Source: Pisaster brevispinus
Lineage: Eukaryota; Echinodermata; Asteroidea; Forcipulatida; Asteriidae
Direction of reading: 5' to 3'
Assembly: GCA_023634235.1 (NCBI GenBank)
Contig: JAMKCF010000022.1
Span: 5,944,541-6,008,540, forward strand
Length of the DNA stretch: 64,000 nt
Both the position numbers and the translations under genes were made by a program. Positions 47,402 through 59,439 of the stretch are shown piece by piece (the first letter of the stretch is position 1; the number at the start of each line of letters is the position of its first letter). The notes beneath the pieces were generated by a model. The model worked only from the letters and a program-made list of their open reading frames with translations. It was not told the origin of the DNA and did no database searches.

Positions 47402-47844
47402 GTAAGTCCTATAACTCAGTTGATGTGCCTTCTCCTAGACTGCTCTGTAGACCTTTTTCATGGAGTGCCACTTGGATTTCTTCCATTCGTATCAGTGTAA
47501 CCAAACTGAGGCTGGATGTTAAAATAGTATGGTGCCTGAATATTAGTGTGTTCTTCCTTGCTAAAAGCACATTGGAAACATGTCAAAGATGGACGCTGTG
47601 TGATTCAGGTCAATCGCCCTTTGTACGGATCCGCCATGTGTAGAGCCTCGACTTCATGCTTCATTTGTATTGTATTTACATGTATGTATCTGTTTGGATC
47701 ATAGTGCCATTACATTACCATGACAATACAGAGTTATTTTTAAATGCTTATATTCACTGTTGTCCCCAATTTGAGGCTCTAAATGCAAATGGCTGACCAT
47801 GCAAAGGGCGAACAGAATTCTTGCACAGATTTCACACTTGGTTT

Positions 47845-48005
47845 CTGTTTGCCCATGGTCTGCCATTTTAGGAGTCAAAATACACGTAAGATAATGTTGC
47901 TTGTCTAAGTGAGTGCACATCACCTCAAGTGTGCACTGCACATTAACACACGGGGAATCTGACTTCCAAAATGGCAAGAGCAAGGTTTATTGTCAGTGAT
48001 TTGGG
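47845..48005. repeat. Dispersed repeat with CCATTTTAGGAGTCAAAA ends (copy 3)
   Basis: GTCTGCCATTTTAGGAGTCA faces TGACTTCCAAAATGGCAAGA. Inside are inverted GTGCACTGCAC-type blocks. It is the same structure as 6390-6545 and 21040-21215. Confidence 0.7.
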
Positions 48006-48394
48006 CAATACTTTGATAAAAGACATGGCCAAAGGTTTTGTTCTATAGTTAACTGACAAATGGTTGAGTGCAGATTTGTGGACATTAAATCAACAAGTCA
48101 GAGCATTAAAATGGCAACAATTCCAAACAGTCTCATATAAGATAAAAGTACCTTTAAATTTCTAATCAAGGTGGAACATACATGTAATGGACGTTTTTTC
48201 AAAATGTTAATTCAGACTTGTGAGTTTTGGTGGGCGTTTCAAGCTGTCATTTTCAATTACTACTGAAACAGAAGTGTTCCTTACATGTAGGAATTTGTGG
48301 ATTTCCATACTTCTGGAGTTATGTGTTTGAGATCTTTAAAATAAGGCTGCCTCTGAAGTCTGAGAAGCCATCAGTCTGCTTGGTGGAGAAGCTT

Positions 48395-48665
48395 GCTTGA
48401 GGATCAGGTTGGCTCTGTGGTTTCTGTCCCTGCCTTTCATCTGTATGGACCCTGGTTCGAACCTCACCCTAGACCGAAGCCTTGCATGTGGATTGGGTTT
48501 TCAGTCCCTACCTGATTGTGAGGGTTTTCCCCATTGGGGTTTTTCTCCTCACATCTAACACTGTCTAAAACTAAACTTTTCTTCTCGTTTCCGTTTCATC
48601 CTTGGCACTAATTGTGATGTTGGATGTGTAATAAAATAAATTGAAAAACAATAAATAAATGGTTA
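48395..48665 (+). mobile_element. SINE family S3 (best copy)
   Basis: A tRNA-like head (GGTTGGCTCTGTGGTTTCTG ... CTGGTTCGAACCTCACCCTA) is followed by GCATGTGGATTGGGTTTTCAG, CCCTACCTGATTG and GGGTTTTCC. The tail is A-rich with repeated AATAAA-type blocks. A and B boxes for RNA polymerase III are visible. Confidence 0.8.
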
Positions 48666-48869
48666 AGATGATGAGTAGAGCTCAGCCAAGTCAGCCTATA
48701 GATCTTTTTTCCTGCGGAATTTGAGTAAACATCCCATAATCAAAGACTCTTTTGTAGGCTGATCAAACATCCAGTTTGCAACATCAAATGTGCTCGGATG
48801 TTCGTTACAAAAAGACATTCAAGTAATAAACCACAAAGGAAACTGACTGGGTAACTTTCATATAATAAT

Positions 48870-49187
48870 GGGTTGAACAGAGACAAATTGACTAGAGCGG
48901 GATTTGAACCTGCTACCTCTGGATGAAGGTGCCGGCACTCTACCAACTGAGCTATCTAGCCCGATGGTCCCTCTGCTGCCGCTTCCTAGATTGTTTCAAA
49001 AACTTGGGTGTGATCCGTGGCTATTACAGGTTGGATGGCTTCTGTCTGGCAACCCAAACAAAGATGTTGACCAAATAGGGAGACAGCCAACATTAGGGCT
49101 AGATAGCTCAGATGGTTGAGAGCTGGCACGTTAATCTGGAAGTCACAGGTTCAAGTCCCACTCTTGTCAATTTTCTTTGTTCAACTC
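48870..49187. mobile_element. Element with inverted tRNA-like ends, family T (best copy)
   Basis: The left end reads GGGTTGAACAGAGACAAATTGACTAGAGCG and on to GAGCTATCTAGCCC. The right end reads GGGCTAGATAGCTCAGATGG and on to CAATTTTCTTTGTTCAACTC. Each ~90-bp arm is a tRNA-like sequence with A and B boxes; the two heads lie back to back and their 3' sides face outward. The ~135-bp centre (CTGCTGCCGCTTCCTAGATT, CCAAATAGGGAGACAGCCAA) recurs inverted at 50165-50325 and 8090-8190. It has no protein-coding capacity. Confidence 0.85.
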
Positions 49188-50089
49188 AAAATTAAACAAA
49201 AACTACACGTTTAAGCTTAAACCTTACATCCTTGTGCTGGATTGCTTTACACCATTCCATAGGACAAGGTTTTACCTACATTCGTATGCATGCAATTTTC
49301 TGTGAAACTCATCAACTGATTTGATACAGAAAGATCTAGTTACTTATTCCATGTATTGATGGCTCTGTGGTAACCTGAGTGGCATACCAGAAAACAATAA
49401 CCCCAGATAAAAAGGAAATGTAGTGTTCAGGCTGCTGTTTTCGTCATAGGGGTATTTTCTTATATATGGGGAAAGTGAAATCGAAGCCATGAAATAAAAG
49501 AATACATGTGATAAACATGTAATGTGATCTGAGACTGCAGTACAGAAGACAGCTATTCCTAAAGACAGTATTCATCTCATTCGATCTGACTGTGTCCTTG
49601 TCTTGATCGTCCCCTTATATTGTGCCTAATCATCATACAAACGAAACAAATGGCCCCAGTTTTAAATTTAATTTAGCTTGTCAGAAGTTCAGCGTGTGCC
49701 ATTCTGTCAGATGCGCACCGGTTCCCAGAGTTTTTGTCTCTTCCGCACCACTGAGTTTTGCTGTCAAATGTATGATGGGGACCAGCTGTTGTTGAAATGT
49801 CGATACCCTGCATAAAGAGTTGTGTTCAACAATTTTGTGTGTGTGGGGAGGGGATGTAAATTGATTAAATATTTTTGAAGAAGATTACGCTTTCTTGAAG
49901 GTCAATCTTTTCTCTGATAGAAAATGACAAAATGACCTTCAAAATGCAATTAACTTTCAAGGTCTTGGGGGGTGTTACTTTACTCCTACTTTCTTGTTCA
50001 ATTACTCTTCAAGTTTATGTTTCAGGAGCTTGTTTGATCTCTGTATAAGTCTTCGTGCATTCATAGTGAAATCTAAATTTTGGGTTACC

Positions 50090-50350
50090 AAAAGAAAAAT
50101 CAACTGGAGTGGGTGTTGAACCTACATGTACCACCTCTGCTCTACCAACTGAGCTATCTAGCCCTATGTTGGCGCTCTCCCTATTTTGTCAATATCTTTG
50201 TTCGGGGGTGCCAGTCAGACATTCAGAAGCCATACAACCTGTAACTGCCGTGTAGCCAGGGGTAACACCCAAGTTTACGAAACAACCTGGGAAGCGGCAG
50301 TACAGGAATCACCTTAAGGGCATGCTGCTTTAAAGTTAATTCAAATACCA
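50090..50350 (-). mobile_element. Family T, one tRNA-like arm plus centre
   Basis: The plus strand has AAATCAACTGGAGTGGGTGTTGAACC, GCTCTACCAACTGAGCTATCTAGCCC, TGTTGGCGCTCTCCCTATTTTG, CACCCAAGTTTACGAAACAA and GGGAAGCGGCAG. It is the inverse of the 48870-49187 left/centre arrangement, but the second arm is missing. Confidence 0.8.
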
Positions 50351-51381
50351 ACTAATAAACCTTGAAATGAAACCTTTCAGGCAATTGTCTTAACTTTGTT
50401 TTATCATAGAAGAATACTCTTTTAATGATTTGTACCCATCTATCTCTGACCACAAAGTTTGCTACATGTACCTTTCGCATTCTTAGTGTTGACTTCTCTT
50501 AAATCTTTTGATGAGAGGGGTTTCACATTAACTTCAATTGATTTCTAGACCATTAAACACAGTTCTTGCTAATTATTTTAAACCAAATTTGCTTTAAAAT
50601 GACCATGTATTGGCCATGTGGACTATATCAGCCATATATTCAGCAGCTTCCAAACTGGTGCCCAAGATGTTGAGAATGTTTGTTCTCATTCGGGTTATTC
50701 TTATGGGCTATGATGGGTGTAACCAAGGCCATGGTGAACAGAGGGTGTTTAGATGTTAGTGACACCCACCCAGTCAGTCATTTTTGTCACTTGGTGTTTT
50801 GAGACTCAGTAGGCAAGTGAATCACGAGGGCAAGTCAAACAAGGGCATCCAGATACAGTCACTTTGCCGATAAAACAAATCTTTGTGCAATTCATTGATG
50901 TGCAAGATTGTTGCTTTTAACATAATTGAATAGAGTGGGATTGGGTTGTATTCTGGGCACTCTAGTCTTTTAGTTTCGCTATGAAATTGTTGAGAATACT
51001 GGTAGCTCGGCTAGACTTGATTTCAATAAGACTGTGGTTAAATCTCTGCATCAGCCACGCAACCCCCCCCCCCCCCAGATTGACTATCACACGCCCTAAC
51101 TCGCGATCTCATGATCCAAGGTTAATATTTGAGGTTAATCCGCAAGAGGGCGCTATTCTTTACACCGTAGACTGAAAAACCACGATCACAGACTTGGAAC
51201 CTGGGAGGTGCCAAGTCGGCAAACTGGCTTCCCTACACTGCCTGAAACGATGCCAAGTACCTTCCATACACCTTCCCAAATTACAATTACCTTTCTACAC
51301 CCCCTTGACGTAACCTTTAACATGATTGTAGTACAACACTTTGTTGTATACGAGCAATCATAACCTTCAACTTGACTTTTA

Positions 51382-51665
51382 GTCCAATTTCGTAGAGCTG
51401 CTATAAAATATTGCTTAACAACTTTCTGCTAAGCAAAAATAAGCAGGACCAGTCACATATTGTACATGTGACACAGTATTTCGGCTGGTAACTGTATTCT
51501 GTGCTTAGCTACTTTTTTTTTTTTGGGGGGGGCCTGTTTCCAATTTCATGCAGCTCCTTTAAGCAGAAAATATTGCTTACAAAATTTTTGCAAAAATAAG
51601 CAGGAAACCAGTCACAAATGATACATGTGACATGGCGTTTTGGCTGGTAAACTTGTTATGTAAGC
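51382..51665. mobile_element. Two family A foldback MITE pieces, side by side
   Basis: 51382-51535 has CCAATTTCGTAGAGCTGCTA, AGCAGGACCAGTCACA and TTCGGCTGGTAACTG. 51536-51665 has CCAATTTCATGCAGCTCCTT, AGCAGGAAACCAGTCACAAA and TTTTGGCTGGTAAAC. Both lack a clean right terminus. Confidence 0.75.
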
Positions 51666-52484
51666 ACAATTGCAAAGACTCTTGAATGTTCCTTCCGTGG
51701 GCCCGATAATGATACTTTGTCGGGGCAAGGCAGTTCTTGATTGATAAAGTGCACCTCTGTGAGAGAAATTTGAACTTTCTATGTGAACATTTCAAGGGGG
51801 CACAAGGGCAATGTCCAGGGGCATAGGGGCATTTGCGCCAATGAAGTATCAGGCCAGCTTCCTGTAAAAGTTAACACTGCTTTTATCCTTCAGTGTGTGT
51901 TTATTCTGTCTTTCTGGCAAAAGCTATCAGCTTTGAATTGACTTTTGGTAAAAGCTATCAATCATAGATGTACCTTTTAACTTTAAGTACAGTAATAGGC
52001 AATCATAACCTTTTTAACTTGACTTTCGAGTACTGTAAAAGCAATCTAGCCTTTACTTTTGATAAAAGCTAACACAGCAGGGAAAAATTGTTGTTATTGA
52101 ATGGGTCTGTAATGATCATTGACTCTGGTTGACGTACCTGCCGCTGTGATTGATGATAAGCTGAGCTAGTATGCCACCTTCAGCTTTGTCAAAATGCATT
52201 ATTGTTATGGATGGATACTATTATTGTGAATACATGACGTGGGTGTTGATGTCAACATGGCAGATTTTTGTTTTATTTCAACCAGCAAAACCATGATGAA
52301 TTATAAAGTAGGATTTAAAATCGTGAAACTAAGATTTGTGGTGACTTGTTATAAACTTCCGTAAAGAAATATGACAGTTATGAAAAGAACCAGGCACTAA
52401 GCCTGTGCATTTAGGATTATTTTTGCAGTTATTCCACCTCCAATCCGTTTCAGAACCACACTTCATAACAGATTTTATTACAAG

Positions 52485-52675
52485 CATAGTGTCAGCCAGA
52501 GGGGTGTCTGGGTGTCTTTTGGACACCCTGTTTTAAATTTGGGCACCTTGTTTTATCTGTTATTTACATATTAATGTATTGTAAGTGAACAAGTTGGACA
52601 CCCACCCAGTTTTTAAATTTCCAGCAATTTTGGACACCATTTTTCCAAATCTTGGCTAAAACCTTGATCACGTGT
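52485..52675 (-). mobile_element. GTGTCC-rich short element (family D), uninterrupted copy
   Basis: CATAGTGTCAGCCAGAGGGG to CTTGGCTAAAACCTTG. The interior has GGGTGTCTTTTGGACACCCT, GTATTGTAAGTGAACAAGTTG and CCAGTTTTTAAATTTCCAGC. The copy at 57575-57768, read inversely, defines the same ends. Confidence 0.8.
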
Positions 52676-53747
52676 GACGTGGTGCCACGGCAGACCGTCG
52701 TTTCAATTAGCACCATTTTGTTTATCAAACAAGGTCAAAAGGCACAATTAAAAACTACCCTGTCTATTGCAAAGGGTTTGTAGATGTGACCTTTTGAACA
52801 CTATCGTGGGCTCATGTTTGGGAGACAAATTTGTGAATACTGTTTTTTTATTCCGGCCTGTCCTTCGTAGAGCAGCCCAAAATATCCACTCATTTTTTAA
52901 ATAAAGCCATCTAATATCAATTCCAGTAGAAGTTTGTGCATCATCTGAACATTAAGTACACCAATTTTTTTTTTAAAAGCACACAAAAAAAACTTGCAGG
53001 TCATGCTATGTTTAGTTCACTTCTTCTTCAAATTCCTCTAACTCAGAGCAGGGCTGCACTTGGAATTTCAATAAATCTATACATGCCGTAAATCAATAAT
53101 GAAGATGTTTTTTATTTCTACTTTGTTTTCCTTGTAAGTAAATGCTTACATACTGCCCATCTGCATTTCAGTCAAGTGTGGCTTACTGCACTTAAAAATC
53201 TGCGATAGAGATTTTTAAGTTGTTTTGTACACATAGACCCACAGGCTTGGAATTTCGAGTAGCTGTTTTTTGGAGCGCCTTGCGCCATAAATTTTAAATC
53301 GGAGACTTTCATGTTTTGTTAGTTTTCTTTATGTGTTTTTGTTTAGGTTCTTTCAGTTCATCATCAGTTCAGTTGGGGCATTCTTAGAGGCATGATATTT
53401 CATTTAATTTCATTCCATTGTCGCTAACCAATAGTGGTTTGGGATTTGAACTACCTTGGTCTACCTACCCACAAGACAAATGAGATCAACCTTCTCTTCT
53501 TAGAAACAAATTTTTTTTCAACAAAACAAAACCCCAAAAGACAGTAGGCCCTTCTGTCATTCTAGCCTTTTTCACTCCACTGCAGGAGGAAAGCATCTTC
53601 ACCAATTCTCCATTTCACTCTATCCTGAGCTTTCTGTTGCCAAGCGGTATTTGTGTTGTGTTGAATGCCAATTGTTGTCATACCGCCTTGCTACACAATG
53701 TAGGTGACCTACCCATCTCCACTCCTTTGATTTACTGGTCTTGAAGG

Positions 53748-54236
53748 CGAGGTATACTTTTTTTAATTGTCAAAGACCAGTATCAACTCTTGAGGCCACA
53801 CATTGAAATGAAAAAAGGAAATTAAGTCAGAGTGAAGAAGATTCAGAAGATAAATGAATTCATTTGAAGACAGGGTAAACTTTTGGTAATTGTCAAAGAC
53901 AGTATCCTCACTCGGTGTATCCCAACAAATGCTTAGAATAACCATCATGTGAAAAATTTGGGCTCAATTGGTCATTAAAGTTGCAAGAAAATTATGCAAG
54001 AAAAACCGCCCTTGTTGCATAGAATTCTCAGAATGCCTGAGAAATATGCCTAAAGCCTTTCTCAGATTCAATTTTTTGTGTGAAAAATTTGCTCTTTCTC
54101 TAAAACTCCATTACTTCAAAGGGGGTCATTTCTAACAATGTTTTATAATATCAACAGCTGTCCAGTGCTCTTTACCAATTAAGTTTTTATGGTCATTTAC
54201 TTGTGAAGGTATTACCAAAAGTACACCCTGCCTTTA
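53748..54236 (-). mobile_element. MITE family C (minus strand, composite)
   Basis: AAGGCGAGGTATACTTTTTT to GTACACCCTGCCTTTAAT. It includes TTTGGTAATTGTCAAAGACAG, GAATGCCTGAGAAATATGCC, TTTCTCAGATTCAATTTTTTG, AACAGCTGTCCAGTGCTCTTT and AAGTTTTTATGGTCATTTAC. These are the inverse of the blocks at 33.3-33.6 kb. TTTTTTAATTGTCAAAGACCAG is locally repeated near 53885. Confidence 0.75.
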
Positions 54237-54669
54237 ATAATACCCTGCACTCTGTTAAAACAATGTTGTCATTTTGATTCTGGTCTTTTTGTGGCTTTTG
54301 TTCATTCTGGTCCAGTAAACGTGATGAGCTACAAGTCCTGCAGTCTTGTGGATTTTTCCCTTTAACGTTTTAGCAGCTTAAATGCTGGAGTTATTTTCGC
54401 CCACCTGTTTCTGATTACTAGCACTGTTCTAGAAACGAGTTCTTTGATGAATGCCGACCGTGCACGATTATTCCTCCATACACAGAACAAGTTTGCACTT
54501 TTCTCTCTTTTTTTTCTGGGAGTATAGACAAATTTAATGTTTATCTTCTGAGGCAGAATTTGTTCTATAAAATATGGGGTTTGTCAGTTCACCAGCTGGT
54601 ATTATTCTTTAAAATATTTTCAAATGCCCTAATTGAACTTTTGCTCAGGTTGAAAAAAAAATTACTTGT

Positions 54670-54910
54670 GTTAAAGAGGAGCTCCAAGGTTAAATTGAGT
54701 TTTTGTAATGCACTCATTTTCCAATAGATAGAGTTCTCATGAAAGTGGGGAAAAAATACAAACTTTTAAAAAATCATGTCAGTAAATCTTGGGGGTTTGA
54801 ACAAAGACAAATTAACTGAGCGGGACTTGAACCAACGACCTCCAGATTAATGTACCTGCGCTCTTCCAACTGAGCTATCCAGCCCTAATGTATGTTGGCG
54901 GTCTTCCTAT
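54670..54910. mobile_element. Truncated MITE (19.9-kb type) plus family T tRNA-like arm
   Basis: 54675-54755 (AGAGGAGCTCCAAGGTTAAA...TTTTCCAATAGATAGAG...CATGAAAGTGGGG) is the left end of the 19897-20367 element. It is followed at 54780-54905 by a minus-strand tRNA-like arm (GGGACTTGAACCAACGACCTCC, CCAACTGAGCTATCCAGCCC). Confidence 0.75.
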
Positions 54911-55732
54911 TGTGGTTTATAATTTGGAAGTAAATTCTGTATATTTTGACTGGAATCTTAAATTTTTATTGGAGTGCTTATGTGATAAATCGCTTTATTT
55001 ATGAACAAATTTTTCAGCTTTTTGGGTTTGTTTCATTACCGAATTTTATGTCAGAAACATGTTTATGGTCAAAAACCCTCAAGTATGCCCCTTATATTTG
55101 TTATTTTTTTAGTTGTGGGGATTGTTACTGTCCACTGTACATTGCCTGTAAATCATCATGTATCATCTTTTTTTGAAGTTTGTGTGGGCGATAGTGTGTG
55201 GGCGATAGGGGGGTGAGCCGTAATTCGGCCAGTGTGCTTTCTACCTTCTACGCTATCGGCTATGGCCGATATTGATATCCCTTCCCCTTTACCCAACCCC
55301 TCATTCTCACTTTAGAGCAGATTGTTCACCCGATATTTGACCTGATGCACCTAGGAGAGAAAAATTATGCACGCTTTTTATGCACGTAGGTAAATGTCAA
55401 AATATTCCAGTTTGTCAGGCATTCTTTGATCTTAGTCTCACGTTTTGTCGAGGGAGGACATTTTTATTTGCCTGATCACGTTATGCCTCAAATAATCAAG
55501 GCATGAAATTTTGTCACATAAAAACATTCCTATAACATTTCCAGGGAATGTTTTCAGCCAGAAGCATTCACTGCCCTGTGATCACATGACACGGGCTCCA
55601 ATTTGGGGGTAGAAAATTCACAAGACCGCAGGACTTGTAGCTCATAGTTTTACTGGATCTGAATTTTGTTCTCATGAGACCCGGACTCATAATGAGAGAA
55701 GACATGAAATGAACAGAATCAAAATGACAACA

Positions 55733-56090
55733 CAGGGGTGTCATGTGGCCGAGTGGTTTAGAGCATCGAATTCAAGTTTCGATGGTTAAGTCATCGGGGT
55801 GTGGGTTCGAATCCCGGTCATGACACTTGTGTCCTTGAGCAAGATGCTTTACTATAATTGCTTCTCTTCACCCAGGGGTATAAATGGGTACCTGCGAGGG
55901 TAGAGGTTGATATTGTGTTTGAAAAAGCCTTCGGAGCGCCATGGCAGCCCGGGCTGTATACTCCCCAGGGAGCTGAGAAAGATTACAGGAATGTTATTGG
56001 CCCAATGACCAGGGCACTAATGTAAAGCGCATTGAGACGTTATTGTGAAATGCGCTATATAAGAACTAGTTATTATTATTATTAACTTTG
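55733..56090 (+). mobile_element. tRNA-Leu-headed SINE, family S1 (full copy)
   Basis: GTCATGTGGCCGAGTGGTTTAGAGC (A box), the anticodon-loop-like TTCAAGT, a long variable arm and GTGGGTTCGAATCCCGGTCA (B box) make a tRNA-Leu(CAA)-like head. ACTTGTGTCCTTGAGCAAG, GCGCCATGGCAGCCCGGGCTG and GTAAAGCGCATTGAGACGTTAT follow. The tail TATATAAGAACTAGTTATTATTATTATTA is a tandem-repeat 3' end as in LINE-mobilised SINEs. The fused body means it is not a tRNA gene. Confidence 0.92.
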
Positions 56091-56699
56091 ACCTGTAACA
56101 TTGTTCGTTTTGAGAAAAGAGAAGATTGATCTCTTTAGTCTGATGGGTAAGTTGACTTTTGATACTCAACAGAATTGAAAGATATTATCAGACTGAAAGT
56201 CAACATTTGAAAAAACTATTAAAAAGAAGATTGAAATTCACAACACAAGGCAACCGAACTTGTCCAATTGTGAGTTTACTGGCATGAGACTAAAACCACT
56301 GGCCTCGCACCTGTGGTCCAGTATAAATTTCCATCCCTGACGCCTGATGGCAAGGTTTAAGTTGTTTTCTCTCCCAATCAGGTCACAAGTCGTTCGAGTA
56401 CAATGTATATGTTAAGTGAAAGGGATAATGCATCCATGACATCATTGTCTTGGAATAAACTCATCTCCATTCTCTACCTGTAGTTTTTAATAAACACAAC
56501 ATTCAACCAACTTGTGAAAATATCATAAAATTTGATGGTCACATTTAAGTGAAGCAATGTAAAATGTTTCTGTTTTGTCATGGATTTGGTTTTCACATTC
56601 GTATGAGGCTTATTTAAATGTGGCAATCAAAATAAGAAACAGCAGTCTTCAAAAATTCTTTTCTCGATTTTGACACTTATTCGATACTTCCTTGAAGGA

Positions 56700-57040
56700 T
56701 TGATATTAACTAGTGTGAACTTGGGTTCGAATCCCACTCGAGTATTATGACTGTGGACATTCATAAGACTCAGACATTCTGAGTATACAGTGTTTAACAC
56801 CATCGGTGTATGGGTTACTGTAAACATTATTCTTAACTCTGATGCAAATGTTACATTGCGGTACCCGCTGCTAAAATACAGGATTTGCCTCTAGTGGGCA
56901 AGTTCGGTGGTCTAGTGGTAAGACATCTGCTCTAGAATGGCAAAGGTCATGGGTGCAAATCCCATCCGAGTAATGTGCCTGTACATTTTGTTTTTTCACA
57001 GGACTTGGGAAAGTATTGGGTTTACAGGTTGCTTAATATA
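56700..57040 (+). mobile_element. tRNA-like SINE S2, two pieces
   Basis: 56905-56975 holds GGTGGTCTAGTGGTAAGACA (A box) and CATGGGTGCAAATCCCATCC (B box), then CACAGGACTTGGGAAAGTATTGG. 56715-56760 holds a second, headless B-box piece, GGGTTCGAATCCCACTCGAG. These match 5999-6110 and 19600-19870. Confidence 0.7.
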
Positions 57041-57504
57041 CATCAAATAGGTAAAAGTGTTACTCAGTGAACTTTTCCAGATTGAAGCTAACGAAACAGT
57101 AGAATAGGTTTTCCCCTGCCCATTCAAGCAAGAGGCCCACCTCACTATTTGCAGTGACCAACTTGCTCATTTTTTGACCAATAACACCACCTTGCTGTGA
57201 AGATTTGCCATAAAGGAAATACTATCAAGACAGGGATCTGTAAGAATGTGGAATTGTGGTCATGAAATAGCGGTAGACTGCCCTCGCAGCAGTACCAAGT
57301 GTTCACCAGATGTGGAAATGAAGAACTTATCATCGCTATGCATTAATTGGTAATTGTTACATCCTTGTATAGAGCATGTCTGTTGAATAATAAAACATTC
57401 ACACACCACAGTAATCATGTTTTACTAATGCCATTTAGAGGGATTTTTAATTTATAGCGATTTAATTCGCTGGAATTTGAGCACAATCAGTTTTAAGATT
57501 GATT

Positions 57505-58112
57505 AAAAGGGAATGTACACCTTTGGTATTTTGAACCGTTCGGTTGTTTTAGTACTACTGTATATTATACATGTAGACAAGGTCTTAGCCAGGATTTGGT
57601 AAAAGGGTGTCCAAATTTGCTGGAAATTTGCTGGAAATTTAAAAACTGGGTGTCCAAATTGTTCACTTACAATACATTTACATGTAAATGACAGATAAAA
57701 CAGGGTGTCTAAATTTAAAACAGGGTGTCTAAAAGACACCCAGACACCCATCTGGCTAACACTATGTACTTAGATATATACAATAAAACTAACCTTTGGA
57801 ATTTTCATTTCAAAAGGTGGTCGTGCTTTTGAGATATCGCCGAAAATCCAGAACGAATACTCCACGCAGGAAGAATAATCCCTAATTAATAGCAGTACTC
57901 ACTTTGAGAAACGTTTCTGACAGTAACGCTTCTCGGATTCAAATTTTGGGGATAATAACTTCTTTTTTTTTATGTAACCACATTACTCCACAATGAAATG
58001 TTTCTCAAAATGCTTTATACTATCGAAAGCTGCTGTAGGCTTCTAACCAATAAGTTTGTATTGCCATTAATTTTAAGAGTGATTACCAGACGTATCCTTT
58101 CCCATGTTAAAG
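57505..58112 (-). mobile_element. MITE family C split by a nested family D element
   Basis: AAAAGGGAATGTACACCTTT begins the MITE and GAGTGATTACCAGACGTATCCTTTCCC ends it. The MITE is broken near 57575 and resumes near 57769 (AGATATATACAATAAAACTAACC). The insert is the GTGTCC-rich element also found whole at 52485-52675. TTTTGAGATATCGCCGAAAATCC and TGAGAAACGTTTCT identify the host copy. Confidence 0.82.
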
Positions 58113-59439
58113 GGCATGGGCTAACGCTGGAAACCTGCTCTAATATCCAATTAATTACCATTTTCAGCATGTACATTACATGTGTATGACATATGCATGA
58201 CACGAACATACAGGTATCACAACGAACTCATAAACACAAGCTTCATGTACAGGATACTTGTCCCTGTAATGTAGATTTGTGTTGTCAGGAATTTTCTCGG
58301 AAAGAGTATGGAGGGTGCAACTCTGGGAAGTAAGATGTTGCCCACGTTGTGTCAAAACCTCTTAACATAGTTTGAATTTTTAATAATGAGAAGAGTCTGT
58401 AAAGCATTGAGAATGTGGCACCCAGTAGGCTCTTGGGGCTTCTTCATGGATACCAAGGATGGAGCCAGACCAACTAGCCTGGTTCATAGTACACCACTGT
58501 AGAAAGTCTGGCATTCTTCCCAGGCAGGCAGTTTTTTGCTAATCAGCTGATTTCTTTCTTTTTTTTGGTTTCTCAGCTGGGCAAGTAAAAAAAAACCCAG
58601 AAAAACACAGTGCATAGACTTTCTGTGCATGGCACTTTCCTCTTTGTTGTTGTTGACAAACTGCAGTTGTATGCCTGTTCTTCTACACCATCACACTGTG
58701 GAGGTTTAGGGTCAGAGGTCAGGGAAGTGTGTCTTTTTGACCATTGTTCCATAGAATCCAGCTGACTTCAAGACTAAACCATGTAAATCAAGCCAACCTG
58801 GAAGTGTGTGAAATCTCTCGCCTGTGTATCTTATTTTGAACAAACTGTTGGCAACCCACGCTTTTTCTCAGCCTGACACCAAGTCATTTCCCCTTCAGAT
58901 CTTTATATCACATAAAGCAATAGCACAAGATATCTTTACAATTGTGCAAGTTTTCTTCTCCCCACCATGGTCGGTCGTGTTAGATCCAAAGACTAGGCAA
59001 TCAGCGATTTGTTACATGCATGGGTCCACAAACAACACAAACTAATCCACTCTGGAAAAGGTCTCATAGTTCATCCTGTTCTCTCCCTGTATTTCCTGAC
59101 AAATGCTCATCATATGCAACAGTGATTGTTCACATTTGTTACGATTCTGATTATCGGAGAGTTGTCTTGATAATAGCCAGACATGGTTTTTCTTTGTGGA
59201 GAATTTTATCACGATGGGATTGCTTTCGTCTTGAGATGAAAAGAAAGTGTAATTTGTCAAAGGCCATTTGAGCATGATTTCATCTTGATGCATTTCAAGT
59301 TGCAATTACTGTGATGAAAATGGATGTGTACGTTCTGTATGGCTTTATCACTCTTTGCCGACATAACTTTTTTAGGAGTGTTTTGAACCTCTGTTTGGAC
59401 TTATGTTTGGGCCCCAAATCCTTCTGTATCCTCTTTGCT

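Noticed and set aside
48630..48660. Clustered AATAAA motifs as the EXOC7 poly(A) signal
   Set aside because: They form the A-rich tail of a SINE. The distance from the stop and the donor at 47402 make this use doubtful.
55733..55830. Functional tRNA-Leu gene
   Set aside because: The tRNA-like part continues directly into a SINE body with an (ATT)n tail, without a terminator.
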